This document shows, in pieces, positions 33,513 to 43,057 of a stretch of 64,000 bases of DNA. Origin of the DNA: an uncultured Cetobacterium sp. (GTDB taxonomy: Bacteria > Fusobacteriota > Fusobacteriia > Fusobacteriales > Fusobacteriaceae); contig CAKOHT010000004.1 in NCBI GenBank assembly GCA_934085975.1, positions 34,161 to 98,160 of the forward strand, given 5' to 3'. A program made the translations under genes and the position numbers. The notes under the pieces are model-generated. The model did no database searches. It saw only the letters and a program-made list of their open reading frames with translations, and was not told the origin of the DNA. Numbering within the stretch: the first letter of the stretch is position 1; every line of letters starts with the position of its first letter.

Positions 33513-35483
33513 ATGTTTAAATTAAATTCAAAATATAGTCCAACAGGAGATCAGCCAGAAGCTATAAAAAAACTGATTAGAGGATTGGATGAAGGTATAA
33601 AGGATCAAACCTTGCTGGGGGTAACTGGATCAGGAAAAACTTTTACAATAGCTAATATTATAAAAGAGAGTGGTAGGCCAGCATTGATATTAGCTCCTAA
33701 TAAAACGTTAGCGGCACAACTATTTTCCGAGTATAGAAGTTTTTTTCCAGAGAACGCAGTAGAATATTTTGTCTCGTATTATGATTATTATCAACCAGAG
33801 GCATACATAGCTACTACAGATACCTATATAGAGAAGGATTCTTCTATCAATGATGAAATAGATAAATTTAGAAATGCGGCAACAGCTGCTCTAATAAATA
33901 GAAAAGATGTCATAATTGTAGCTTCGGTATCCGCAATTTATGGACTTGGATCCCCAGAAACTTATAAGAATTTAACAATAGCAATAGATAAAAAAACAGG
34001 ATATAGCAGAAAAAAATTGATATCAAAATTGATAGAATTACGATACGAGAGAAATGATATTGCTTTTGAAAGAGGAAAATTTAGGGTAAAAGGAGATGTT
34101 ATAGATATATATCCATCATATATGGAAAATGGGTATAGGATCGAATTTTGGGGAGATGAAATTGAAGAAATTTCTGAGATTAACACATTGACAGGACAGA
34201 AATTAAAAAGAAATTTAGAAAGAATTGCGATATCTCCAGCGACTCATTATGTAACGGAAGAAGGGGAGCAGGAGAGAATTATAGAGGAGATAAGAAAAGA
34301 TTTAAAAAAAGAGATTAAAGATTTCGAAGAGATGGGGAAACTTTTAGAAGCACAAAGATTGAAACAAAGAACAGAATATGATTTAGAGATGATAAGAGAA
34401 GTGGGATATTGTAAAGGGATTGAAAATTATTCAAGATACTTAACTCATAAAAATCCGGGAGATAAACCAGATACATTGATGGACTATTTTCCTAAAGACT
34501 TTATTGTATATATAGATGAGTCGCATATTGGAGTTCCTCAAATAAGGGGGATGTATAATGGGGATAGGGTAAGAAAAACTGCTTTAGTTGAAAATGGTTT
34601 TAGATTAAAATCTGCTTTGGATAATAGACCTTTGACATTTGAAGAGTTTAGAGAGAATTGTGGTCAAACAATTTTTGTTTCGGCTACTCCTGGAGATTTT
34701 GAAATAGAAAAATCTGATGGACATATAGCGGAACAGCTCATTAGACCAACAGGAATCTTAGATCCTATTATAGAAGTTAGAGAAACTAAAAATCAAGTGG
34801 ATGATCTTTTAGAAGAGATTAGAAAAAATGTCTTAAAAAAGGAAAGGGTTTTGATAACTACTTTAACTAAAAAAATGGCTGAGGAATTAACTGAATATTA
34901 TATAACTTTAGGTGTTAAAGTAAAATATATGCACTCAGATATAGATACTTTAGAAAGAGTAGAGATTATAAGAGGTCTGAGAAAAGGTGAGTTTGATGTC
35001 TTAATCGGAATAAATCTATTAAGAGAGGGGCTTGATATACCGGAAGTATCACTGGTGGCTATTTTAGAAGCAGATAAAGAGGGATTTTTGAGGAGCAAGA
35101 GATCTCTGGTACAGACCATAGGAAGAGCAGCTAGGAATGTGGATGGAAGAGTTATATTGTACGGCGATGTCATAACAGAGTCAATGGCATACGCAATGGA
35201 AGAAACAAAGAGAAGAAGAAAAAAACAAAGAGAATATAACTTATTAAATAGTATAGAGCCTAAAACAATTTTAAGAGAGATTTCAGAATCCGTATTCAAT
35301 TGGGAACTAGAGGAGGAAAAGTTAGTTGAAACTAAGAATTTCACTAGTAAAGAGGATATTGAAAAGGAGATAAAGAAGTTAGTCAAGGAGATAAAGGTAT
35401 TATCTGAAGAGTTAAATTTTGAAGAGGCTATAGAAAAAAGAGATGAGATGAATAAGTTAAAATTGATGTTGTTAGAGATGTAG
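33513..35483 (+). CDS. uvrB: Excinuclease ABC subunit B
   Basis: DNA damage verification helicase of nucleotide excision repair. The 656 residues match UvrB throughout: Walker A GVTGSGKTFTIAN (about 37-49), the beta-hairpin region YYDYYQPEAYIATTDTYIEK, DESH box (VYIDESHIGVPQIRGMY), helicase motif VI (RSLVQTIGRAARN), and a C-terminal UVR motif (EEAIEKRDEMNKLK) that contacts UvrC. GGAGGTG precedes the ATG. uvrA and uvrC are not in the window. It is followed by xseA after 13 bp. Confidence 0.98.
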   Translation: MFKLNSKYSPTGDQPEAIKKLIRGLDEGIKDQTLLGVTGSGKTFTIANIIKESGRPALILAPNKTLAAQLFSEYRSFFPENAVEYFVSYYDYYQPEAYIATTDTYIEKDSSINDEIDKFRNAATAALINRKDVIIVASVSAIYGLGSPETYKNLTIAIDKKTGYSRKKLISKLIELRYERNDIAFERGKFRVKGDVIDIYPSYMENGYRIEFWGDEIEEISEINTLTGQKLKRNLERIAISPATHYVTEEGEQERIIEEIRKDLKKEIKDFEEMGKLLEAQRLKQRTEYDLEMIREVGYCKGIENYSRYLTHKNPGDKPDTLMDYFPKDFIVYIDESHIGVPQIRGMYNGDRVRKTALVENGFRLKSALDNRPLTFEEFRENCGQTIFVSATPGDFEIEKSDGHIAEQLIRPTGILDPIIEVRETKNQVDDLLEEIRKNVLKKERVLITTLTKKMAEELTEYYITLGVKVKYMHSDIDTLERVEIIRGLRKGEFDVLIGINLLREGLDIPEVSLVAILEADKEGFLRSKRSLVQTIGRAARNVDGRVILYGDVITESMAYAMEETKRRRKKQREYNLLNSIEPKTILREISESVFNWELEEEKLVETKNFTSKEDIEKEIKKLVKEIKVLSEELNFEEAIEKRDEMNKLKLMLLEM

Positions 35484-35496
35484 GAGTGAATGAACT

Positions 35497-36696
35497 ATGG
35501 AAGAAAGAATTTATACTGTGACAGAGTTCAATCGGATGGTAAAGGGGTATATAGATGAAAACCCAAGTTTTCAAGAGTTTTTTTTAAAGGGGGAACTTTC
35601 AGGAGTGACCTATTACAAAAGTGGTCACCTGTATTTTACTTTAAAAGATAAACAGAGTCAGATAAAATGTGCGGCATTTAACTACAAATTTAAGAGAATA
35701 GCTGAAGATTTAAAAGAGGGAGATTCTGTAAAAATATTTGGTGATGTTGGTTTTTATGAGGCTAGAGGTGACTTTCAAATTTTAGTTCGCCACGTCCAAA
35801 AGGAAGATAAACTTGGAGAGATGTTTGCAAAATTGGAGCAACTAAAGAAAGCTTTAGGGCAAGAGGGATTGTTTTCACCTCTGTTCAAAAAAGAGTTACC
35901 TAAATATCCAAAAGCAATAGGAGTGGTAACCGCATATACAGGAGCGGCATTTCATGATATAGTAAATACAACGAGAAAAAGATTTGAAAATATAGATATA
36001 TATATATTTTCAGCTAAAGTTCAGGGAGTCGGAGCTAAAGAGGAGATTGTAAGAGGAATTGAGATTTTAAATAAAATACCAGAAATAGATATAATTATTG
36101 CTGGTAGAGGTGGAGGAAGTGTTGAGGACCTATGGGCTTTCAATGAAGAAGAGGTAGTAAGAGCATTTTTTCAAAGTAAAAAACCAATAATATCAGCTGT
36201 AGGTCATGAAATAGACAACCTACTTTCCGATTTAGCTGCAGATGTTAGAGCTGCCACTCCCACTCAAGCGATAGAGATATCTATACCAGTAAAAAAAGAG
36301 ATAGAAAAGCAATTACTGGAAAAAGAAAAAAGATTGAAAGAGAGTATCAATAGATTAATACGGAAGAAAAAGGATGAAGTAATTCAATTACAGAATAATT
36401 ATATCCTAAAAAATTTTTTTAAAACCATAGAGGAAAAAAATCAAATTTTAATTTTAAAAGAGGAAAAGTTGGAAAAGTGTATACAAAAAATACATAAAAA
36501 TAAAAGCCATGTATTAGAGGTATGTACAGAAAAAATAATTGCTTTAAACCCTTTAAATATTTTAAAAAGGGGTTATAGTATAACTAAAGTAGGAGATACT
36601 GTAATAAAAGAAAGTTCTCAGTTAAAGATTGGGGATTCGATTGAAACAATTGTAAAGAATGGAAAAATAATTAGTAAAGTAGAGGAGATTATCTAA
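35497..36696 (+). CDS. xseA: Exodeoxyribonuclease VII large subunit
   Basis: Degrades single-stranded DNA in both directions. The 399 residues begin with an OB-fold (about 1-100; GELSGVTYYKSGHLYFTLKD), followed by the catalytic domain with KAIGVVTAYTGAAFHDI, IIIAGRGGGSVEDLWAFNEE and PIISAVGHEIDN, then a coiled-coil region (about 270-345), and the C-terminal GYSITKVG segment. The small subunit XseB, commonly encoded next to it, is not found beside this gene; a TPR protein follows one base later. The large subunit itself appears intact. Confidence 0.96.
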   Translation: MEERIYTVTEFNRMVKGYIDENPSFQEFFLKGELSGVTYYKSGHLYFTLKDKQSQIKCAAFNYKFKRIAEDLKEGDSVKIFGDVGFYEARGDFQILVRHVQKEDKLGEMFAKLEQLKKALGQEGLFSPLFKKELPKYPKAIGVVTAYTGAAFHDIVNTTRKRFENIDIYIFSAKVQGVGAKEEIVRGIEILNKIPEIDIIIAGRGGGSVEDLWAFNEEEVVRAFFQSKKPIISAVGHEIDNLLSDLAADVRAATPTQAIEISIPVKKEIEKQLLEKEKRLKESINRLIRKKKDEVIQLQNNYILKNFFKTIEEKNQILILKEEKLEKCIQKIHKNKSHVLEVCTEKIIALNPLNILKRGYSITKVGDTVIKESSQLKIGDSIETIVKNGKIISKVEEII

Positions 36697-36697
36697 A

Positions 36698-37318
36698 ATG
36701 AAAAAGTTTATGGGAATGTTATTTCTTTTTCTTAGTTTAATAGCTTTAAGTGACCAAAGACCAGCATATATACAGAGTTTAGAAAGTCAAATTGCAAGAG
36801 AAGATGATAGAGATAAAGCAGCAGTTCTTTTGAAAGAGTATGAGAAGTATTTTAAAAGTTATATAAATTCTATAAGTGGAAATGAGAATCAAATTTTCTA
36901 CTTAGGGGATCAATATTTTAGAAATAGAAAGTATGAAAGAGCAGCACAAATTTTTAGTAGTAACATTGATAGTTCTAGAAATCTGTTTGGAGCAGCAACA
37001 AGCTATAGGTTCATAGGAGATTATAACAAAGCAATTGATTTTTATAGTGTTGCAATTAGTGAGGAGCCAAGTATGAAGGAGGCTTACTTAGGAAGAGGTT
37101 TAGCATATAGGAATTTAGGTAGATACAACAAAGCGATAGACGATATACAAATATATATGAACTATACCCCAAGTATAGAGGGATTTTTAGCTTTGGGAGA
37201 TATCTATTTAGCTGAAAAGAAAACAGAAAAAGCGAGAGAAATTTTACAAGAGGGAAAAAGATTGTATCCACAGTCAAAAGAGATTAGCAATATGTTAACA
37301 TCTACATATTCTAGATAA
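36698..37318 (+). CDS. Exported tetratricopeptide-repeat protein
   Basis: A 206-residue protein with an N-terminal signal peptide (MKKFMGMLFLFLSLIALS, about 1-18, no lipobox) and three or four TPR units from about residue 65 to 200, seen in YLGDQYFRNRKYERAAQIF, YRFIGDYNKAIDFYSVAI, YLGRGLAYRNLGRYNKAIDD and LALGDIYLAEKKTEKAREIL. TPRs hold protein complexes together; no enzyme domain is visible. It is probably periplasmic. It lies between xseA and dprA with very short gaps, so it is co-transcribed with DNA-processing genes, although its location argues for a different job. Confidence 0.82.
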   Translation: MKKFMGMLFLFLSLIALSDQRPAYIQSLESQIAREDDRDKAAVLLKEYEKYFKSYINSISGNENQIFYLGDQYFRNRKYERAAQIFSSNIDSSRNLFGAATSYRFIGDYNKAIDFYSVAISEEPSMKEAYLGRGLAYRNLGRYNKAIDDIQIYMNYTPSIEGFLALGDIYLAEKKTEKAREILQEGKRLYPQSKEISNMLTSTYSR

Positions 37319-37330
37319 GAGAGGTGACAG

Positions 37331-38395
37331 ATGGAGTGGTATCGATTAAAATTAATAGGTTTAAAAAGTAGTAAGATAAGAGCTTTAATGGCAAATAATA
37401 AACGTTATAAAGATATTTTTACTAATTTAGATAAATTTATAAACACATTAAATTTAACTATAGATGATACCCAGTTGATAGAAAAATCAAAGCAATGTAA
37501 AAGATACTTGGAGGTAATGGATTATTTGGAGCGAAATAGGATAGGGTTAATAAGTATCAATGATTATAGATATCCTGATAGTTTAAAAAATATAGCGAAG
37601 CCTCCTCTTTTTCTTTTTTATAAAGGAAATATAGAACTTTTAAGTAAAAATAAAATGATATCTATTGTAGGAACAAGAAGATCGACAAAATATGGAGAAC
37701 TTTGTTGTGAAAGAGTAGTCAAAGATTTAGTGGATGGGGATGTAGTTATTATAAGTGGATTAGCTTTAGGAATAGATTCAGTAGTCCATAGAGAGGTGTT
37801 AAAATATAAGGGCAATACGATTGCCGTTTTAGGGTGTGGAATAGATATATATTATCCAAAAACTAATATTAAATTGAGAGATGAAATAGAGAAAAAGGGA
37901 TTGTTAATATCGGAGTTTCCTTTGGGAACAATTCCAGCTCCTAAAAATTTTCCGATAAGAAATAGAATAATAGCTGGATTGGCTAGAGGAACAGTAGTGG
38001 TAGAAAGTTCTTTGAAAGGTGGGAGTTTAATAACTGCAAGTATATCTTTAGAAGAGGGACGAGATGTCTACGCTTTTCCTGGAGATATAACATATCCACT
38101 ATCACAGGGTTGCAATAAGTTAATAAAGTTATCTCAGGCAAAATTAATAGTGTCCGGTGAGGATATATTAGATGAATATAATTGGACCAAGATAAATGAA
38201 GAGGGAAAAAAATTAAACAGATTGATTGGAATAAAATTAAAAATATATAGTGTATTAAAAACGAAAATGCATTTAGAGGAGATAAGAAGAGAGGTTTCTT
38301 GTGAAACAAGTGAGTTATTGAGTAATTTAATGGAGTTAGAAATAGATGGTTATATCCAAAGTTTATCGGGAGGACACTATAGAAGGCGTTTGTAA
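37331..38395 (+). CDS. dprA: DNA-processing protein DprA
   Basis: Binds incoming single-stranded DNA and loads RecA in natural transformation; also widespread in bacteria not known to be competent. The 354 residues have an N-terminal SAM-like helical part, a Rossmann-like core with MISIVGTRRSTKYGE (about 110-124), VIISGLALGIDSVVHREVL and FPIRNRIIAGLARGTVVVE, ALEEGRDVYAFPGD-like SLEEGRDVYAFPGDI, and a C-terminal winged-helix region (LEEIRREVSCETSELLSNL). It starts 12 bp after the TPR gene with a weak GAGG site. The core motif set is complete. Confidence 0.95.
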   Translation: MEWYRLKLIGLKSSKIRALMANNKRYKDIFTNLDKFINTLNLTIDDTQLIEKSKQCKRYLEVMDYLERNRIGLISINDYRYPDSLKNIAKPPLFLFYKGNIELLSKNKMISIVGTRRSTKYGELCCERVVKDLVDGDVVIISGLALGIDSVVHREVLKYKGNTIAVLGCGIDIYYPKTNIKLRDEIEKKGLLISEFPLGTIPAPKNFPIRNRIIAGLARGTVVVESSLKGGSLITASISLEEGRDVYAFPGDITYPLSQGCNKLIKLSQAKLIVSGEDILDEYNWTKINEEGKKLNRLIGIKLKIYSVLKTKMHLEEIRREVSCETSELLSNLMELEIDGYIQSLSGGHYRRRL

Positions 38396-38417
38396 GTGGG
38401 AAACTTAGTTCCTTTGG

Positions 38418-38446
38418 TTGATTTTTTTATTAATTTCTAATATAAT
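38418..38446 (+). promoter_or_regulatory. topA promoter
   Basis: -35 TTGATT (38418-38423), 17-bp spacer, -10 TATAAT (38441-38446), about 44 bp before the chosen topA start. Confidence 0.65.
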
Positions 38447-38489
38447 TAAGAGCGAATAATGTATATAGAGAAAATTAGGGGTGAAAATA

Positions 38490-40748
38490 GTGGCAAAAAA
38501 AAATTTAGTAATAGTGGAATCACCTGCAAAAGCGAAGACTATTGAAAAAATATTGGGGAATAATTTTCATGTTACAGCTTCTTTTGGACACGTAAGAGAT
38601 TTGCCTAAAAGTAAGATTGGAGTAGATGTCCAGGATAATTTTAGACCAAGTTATTCAACAATAAGAGGAAAGGGAGATGTAATTAAAACTTTAAAGGACC
38701 TTGCCAAGAAATCAGATAAAGTGTATTTAGCATCAGACCCTGATAGAGAAGGAGAAGCCATTGCATGGCATATAGCTCAAACATTGAAATTAAATGAAAA
38801 TGAAGCCAATAGAATAGAATTCAATGAGATAACAAATGGAGCGATAAGAGAAGCTATAAAAAATCCTAGAAAAGTTGATATAAATAGAGTTAATGCTCAA
38901 CAAGCTAGAAGAATACTAGATAGATTGGTTGGATATGAAATAAGTCCACTTTTGTGGAAGTCAATATCATCAAATACCAGTGCTGGAAGGGTTCAATCAG
39001 TTGCCTTAAAATTAATATGTGATTTAGAGGATAAGATAAAAAAGTTTGTTCCAGAAAAATTTTGGGATATAAAGGGTGAGTTTGAAAATAAAATGAATCT
39101 ATCTCTTTATAAGATAGAGGGAAAGAGGTTCGAGAGAGTTACAGATGAGGATGTTGTGAAAAATGTACAATTGACATTAAATTCAGAGTATTCAGTTATC
39201 AATTCTAAAGTAACTAAAAAATCAAAGAATCCACCGTTGCCATTAAAAACAAGTACATTACAACAGCTATCATCCTCTTACTTAGGGTTTTCTGCGTCAA
39301 AAACTATGTCTGTAGCCCAAGGATTATATGAGGGTATAAGTATAAATGGGAATCAAAAAGGTTTGATAACTTATATGAGAACAGATTCGACAAGAATATC
39401 TGACGAAGCTAAAGAGATGGCAAAAAGTTATATAATGGAGAATTTTGGAAAGGAATATCTGGGTAAAGAGGGAGAAAAAAAGAAAAAGGATGAAAAGATT
39501 CAAGATGCCCACGAAGCTGTGAGACCAACAGATATTTACTTGGAACCTGAAAAAATAAAAAAAGATTTAACTCCGGACCAATATAAATTATATAAACTTA
39601 TATGGGAAAGGTTTATGATTTCTCAATTAGCAGCAATGCAATATGAGCAATTTGAAATAATATTGCAAAATGGAGATTATCAATTTAGAGGAACTTTAAA
39701 TAAAATAATATTTGATGGGTACTATAAAGTATTTAAAGACGAGGAGGAGCTACCTTTAGGGGAGTTTCCAATAATAAATGAAGGAGATTTCTTGAAGTTA
39801 AAAAAGTTGCATATAAAAGAAGACTGGACAAAAGCACCTTCAAGATTGACAGAATCTTCTCTAGTAAAAAAACTAGAAGCAGATGGAATAGGAAGACCAT
39901 CTACTTACGCCTCAATAATAGAGACTCTAAAGAAAAGAGAATATGTTGTGGTTGAGGGAAAGGGTTTTATTCCAACAGAGTTAGGATACGAGATAAAAAC
40001 AATTCTGGAAAAAAACTTTAAGGACATTATGGATGTTAAATTTACAGCCTCTTTAGAAGATGGTTTAGATTTAGTTGAAGAGGGTGAAAGAGATTGGATT
40101 GAGATTTTGAAAGATTTTTATTCCAAACTTTCAAGAGATTTAGAACTTTATAAAGTTAAGGTTGAAGAGGAAGCTAGCAGGATAATAACTTCAGATGTTC
40201 CGTGTCCTTGTGGAGCTGGAAATATGGTTATGAAAAATGGAAGATTTGGAAGATATCTGTGTTGCATAGATGAAAACTGTAAGGAAAAATACTCTTTGAA
40301 AGGAATTGAAATTCCATTAGAGGATATAAAAAATGGAGATATAAAAGTCAAAGAGTTATTAGAAGAGCAACTAAGAGTTAAACAAGGAAAGCTGACGGAT
40401 ATATTTTTGAGCAGTGGAAGTAGATTGCTTTTAAAACTAGGGCGTTTTGGCAGTTATTTAGAGAGTGAGAACTTTAAAGAGGATAATGAAAGAGTTTCTT
40501 TACCGGGAGAAGTAAAAAAACTTCTTATGAATGGAGCAATTGAAGAAAAAGATGGAATAGCTCAATTAAAGTGGATTATGGATAAGATTCAAAAGGAAGA
40601 GGAAGATATCTTAAAAAATGCTGGAAATTGTGAAAAATGTGGAAAACCATTTAAAATAGGTAGAGGTAGATGGGGAAAGTTTTTAGCTTGTACTGGATAT
40701 CCAGAGTGTAAAAATATTAAAAAATTGGAAAAAAATAAGAAAGAGTAG
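38490..40748 (+). CDS. topA: DNA topoisomerase I
   Basis: Type IA topoisomerase that relaxes negative supercoils. The Toprim domain starts at NLVIVESPAKAKTIEK and includes SDPDREGEAIAWHIAQ; the catalytic tyrosine lies in ITYMRTDSTRIS (about Tyr295). The tail holds cysteine clusters, CPCGAGNMVMKNGRFGRYLCC and a second, CEKCGKPF with ACTGYPEC, both zinc-ribbon-like. I prefer the GTG at 38490 (AGGGGTG seven bases upstream) to a GTG at 38481, which leaves no room after the ribosome site. The protein has about 752 residues. A terminator-like hairpin follows. Confidence 0.96.
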   Translation: MAKKNLVIVESPAKAKTIEKILGNNFHVTASFGHVRDLPKSKIGVDVQDNFRPSYSTIRGKGDVIKTLKDLAKKSDKVYLASDPDREGEAIAWHIAQTLKLNENEANRIEFNEITNGAIREAIKNPRKVDINRVNAQQARRILDRLVGYEISPLLWKSISSNTSAGRVQSVALKLICDLEDKIKKFVPEKFWDIKGEFENKMNLSLYKIEGKRFERVTDEDVVKNVQLTLNSEYSVINSKVTKKSKNPPLPLKTSTLQQLSSSYLGFSASKTMSVAQGLYEGISINGNQKGLITYMRTDSTRISDEAKEMAKSYIMENFGKEYLGKEGEKKKKDEKIQDAHEAVRPTDIYLEPEKIKKDLTPDQYKLYKLIWERFMISQLAAMQYEQFEIILQNGDYQFRGTLNKIIFDGYYKVFKDEEELPLGEFPIINEGDFLKLKKLHIKEDWTKAPSRLTESSLVKKLEADGIGRPSTYASIIETLKKREYVVVEGKGFIPTELGYEIKTILEKNFKDIMDVKFTASLEDGLDLVEEGERDWIEILKDFYSKLSRDLELYKVKVEEEASRIITSDVPCPCGAGNMVMKNGRFGRYLCCIDENCKEKYSLKGIEIPLEDIKNGDIKVKELLEEQLRVKQGKLTDIFLSSGSRLLLKLGRFGSYLESENFKEDNERVSLPGEVKKLLMNGAIEEKDGIAQLKWIMDKIQKEEEDILKNAGNCEKCGKPFKIGRGRWGKFLACTGYPECKNIKKLEKNKKE

Positions 40749-40750
40749 AT

Positions 40751-40785
40751 AAAAGGACTCGCCTCTACGGGCGAGACTTTTGTGT
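40751..40785 (+). terminator. Terminator-like hairpin after topA
   Basis: Core stem CTCGCC (40759-40764) with GGCGAG (40771-40776), extended by flanking A/T pairs with one mismatch, followed by CTTTTGTG. It is short in T residues, and the next gene starts 20 bp on. Confidence 0.6.
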
Positions 40786-40804
40786 GTATAAAAAAGGAGA
40801 ATAG

Positions 40805-42115
40805 ATGACAGGTAAAGAAGTAGTAGTGATAGGAGCTGGGTTAGCAGGTTCGGAAGCGGCATATCAATTAGCAAAAAATGGAATTAAAGTAAAACTGTAT
40901 GAGATGAGACCGAAAGTTTCAACTGAAGCTCATAAAAGTGAAAAATTTGCTGAGTTGGTATGTAGTAACTCTTTAGGAGGAGATCACCTAGGAAATGCTT
41001 CTGGGTTGATGAAAGAGGAGTTAAGAAGAATGGGCTCTTTATTAATTGAAATTGCGGATGAAGTTAAAGTTCCAGCGGGACAGGCTTTGGCTGTGGATAG
41101 AGAGGGCTTTTCGGAGAAGGTAACGGCGAAATTATATTCTATGGAGAATATAGAAATAATAAATGAAGAGCTAAAGGAGATACCAAAAGATAGAATAGTT
41201 ATTGTTGCAAGTGGACCATTGACATCAGTTGATTTATCTAAAAATATTGGAAAGACATTAAAACAAGAGTATTTGTACTTCTATGACGCAGCAGCACCAA
41301 TTGTAACTTTAGAGTCAATAGATAAAGAAAAAGTGTTCTTTCAATCAAGATATGATAAAGGAGAAGGGGAATACATAAACTGTCCAATGAATAGAGAGGA
41401 GTATGAGGCTTTTTATGAGGCTTTAATATCAGCAGAGAGAGCCCCTTTAAAAAATTTTGAAGAGGAAAAATTATTTGAAGCTTGTATGCCTGTGGAGAGA
41501 ATAGCACAAAGAGGCTTTAAGACATTGCTATTTGGACCGCTGAAACCGAAGGGATTGATAAATCCAAAAACTGGAAAAGAGGAGTTTGCAGTGGTTCAGC
41601 TAAGACAGGACGATAAGGATGGGAAGTTATATAACTTAGTAGGATTTCAGACAAATTTAAAGTGGGGAGAGCAAAAAAGAGTGTTTTCAATGATACCAGG
41701 GCTTGAGAAAGCGGAGTTTGTAAGATATGGAGTTATGCATAGAAATACATTTATAAACTCAACAAAACTACTAACGCCTGTATTGAATTTAAAAACTAAT
41801 GAAAATATATATTTTGTTGGACAAATAACAGGTGGAGAAGGATATGTTTGTGCTATTGCTACAGGATTAATGGCGGCAACAAATATTATTAGAAAAATAA
41901 ATGGAAAGTCTCCATTGATATTGGATGACAGAAGTTCAATTGGTGCAATTATAAAGTATATAACAGAGGAAAAGAAAAATTTTCAACCAATGGGTCCTAA
42001 TTTTGGAGTAATAAAATCTTTAGATGAGAGGATAAGAGATAAAAAAGAGAAATACAATAAAATATCGAAAATAGCTTTAGAATATTTGGATGAAAAATTA
42101 AATCAAGAGAAATAA
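40805..42115 (+). CDS. trmFO: Methylenetetrahydrofolate--tRNA-(uracil-5-)-methyltransferase TrmFO
   Basis: Flavoenzyme that makes m5U54 (ribothymidine) in tRNA using methylene-THF as carbon donor. The 436 residues open with the FAD loop VVIGAGLAGSEAAYQLAKNG (4-23) and YEMRP, followed by FAELVCSNSLGG (about 46-57), a family hallmark, and the C-terminal VGQITGGEGYVCAIATGLMAA. It resembles GidA but is shorter. AAAGGAG precedes the ATG. topA followed by trmFO and a Xer-like recombinase is an order also known in Firmicutes (topA-trmFO-xerC/codV), which supports the call. Confidence 0.96.
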   Translation: MTGKEVVVIGAGLAGSEAAYQLAKNGIKVKLYEMRPKVSTEAHKSEKFAELVCSNSLGGDHLGNASGLMKEELRRMGSLLIEIADEVKVPAGQALAVDREGFSEKVTAKLYSMENIEIINEELKEIPKDRIVIVASGPLTSVDLSKNIGKTLKQEYLYFYDAAAPIVTLESIDKEKVFFQSRYDKGEGEYINCPMNREEYEAFYEALISAERAPLKNFEEEKLFEACMPVERIAQRGFKTLLFGPLKPKGLINPKTGKEEFAVVQLRQDDKDGKLYNLVGFQTNLKWGEQKRVFSMIPGLEKAEFVRYGVMHRNTFINSTKLLTPVLNLKTNENIYFVGQITGGEGYVCAIATGLMAATNIIRKINGKSPLILDDRSSIGAIIKYITEEKKNFQPMGPNFGVIKSLDERIRDKKEKYNKISKIALEYLDEKLNQEK

Positions 42116-42127
42116 AAGGAGTTTGAG

Positions 42128-43024
42128 ATGGACACTCTTAACTTGTTAGGGGATATAAAAGAGTTTTTATATCATTGTGAGTTCGCAAAAGGAAAGAGCT
42201 TAAATACAATAAAATCATTGAGAATAGATTTATACAGATTTAATGAATACATTATAAAGTGTAATGATTTAAAAAAGATTTCTGACATAGATGGATTTAA
42301 TTTTAGAGAGTTTTTGGTGGAACTTCAAGGAAATGATATAGGAAAAAGGTCTTTAAATAGAAAAATTTCATCTTTAAAGTCGTTTTTTAAATATTTAAAG
42401 GACACTGGAAAGATAAAGAGTAATCCAGCTCAGTTAATAGTGGCACCGAGTTATGATAGAGGAGTTCCAGAAGCTCTTGAACTAGAAGAAATAATAGGAT
42501 TTAGAAAAGCGATAGAATTAAAGAATTATCATAGTTTAAGAGATAGATTGATTGTAGAGCTTCTTTATTCAACTGGAATAACATCACAAGAGCTTTTGGG
42601 TTTAGGGGAGGATGTTTTTAATTTAGATGATAGAGAGGTTATTGTAACAAGTTTTAAAAAATGTAGAACAGTATTTTTTAGTGAGAGGGCGAAAAATTTC
42701 TTTAAAAGGTATATAGCAGCTAAAAAAGAGAAGTTGGGAGCTAAATATAAAAAAGAAATACTTTTTGTTAATGGGTCTGGTGGAAGATTGACAGATCGTT
42801 CTTTGAGAAGACTTATAGATAGGTACGCAATCAAAGCCGGAATAGTAAAAGAGATTAGTCCACATAGCTTCAGGCATACGTTTGCTGTCCATATGTTGGA
42901 GCATGGAATGAGTTTGCTACAATTACAAAAATTATTAGGGCATTCAAATTTAGATTCAACTAGAATTTATGTGGAAGCTTTGGAGAAAAAAAGAAGAAAA
43001 GAGTTGTCTAAAGAGATAAAATGA
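42128..43024 (+). CDS. XerC/XerD-like tyrosine recombinase lacking the first catalytic arginine
   Basis: A 298-residue tyrosine recombinase with an N-terminal SAM-like core-binding domain (about 1-95) and a C-terminal catalytic domain. The HxxR motif (SPHSFRHTF: His246, Arg249), the second histidine (LLGHSN: His272) and the nucleophile (TRIYVE: Tyr281) are present. The first catalytic arginine, normally in TGLRxSEL, is replaced: STGITSQEL puts Thr at residue 152. This should impair cleavage, so it may be a regulatory or degenerate paralogue. Its position after trmFO matches the XerC/CodV slot. AAAGGAG precedes the ATG. Confidence 0.88.
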   Translation: MDTLNLLGDIKEFLYHCEFAKGKSLNTIKSLRIDLYRFNEYIIKCNDLKKISDIDGFNFREFLVELQGNDIGKRSLNRKISSLKSFFKYLKDTGKIKSNPAQLIVAPSYDRGVPEALELEEIIGFRKAIELKNYHSLRDRLIVELLYSTGITSQELLGLGEDVFNLDDREVIVTSFKKCRTVFFSERAKNFFKRYIAAKKEKLGAKYKKEILFVNGSGGRLTDRSLRRLIDRYAIKAGIVKEISPHSFRHTFAVHMLEHGMSLLQLQKLLGHSNLDSTRIYVEALEKKRRKELSKEIK

Positions 43025-43057
43025 TAGAGAACTTAATTATAAATCGAAGGAGAGTTT

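Noticed and set aside
34898-35386. 162-codon minus-strand ORF opposite uvrB
   Set aside because: A shadow of the conserved UvrB reading frame with no family features.
38481-38489. GTG at 38481 as topA start
   Set aside because: It overlaps the AGGGGTG ribosome site; the GTG at 38490 has correct spacing.
42128-43024. Integrase of a mobile element
   Set aside because: It lies within a conserved housekeeping order after trmFO with no attachment repeats or cargo nearby, so a Xer-type origin is more likely.
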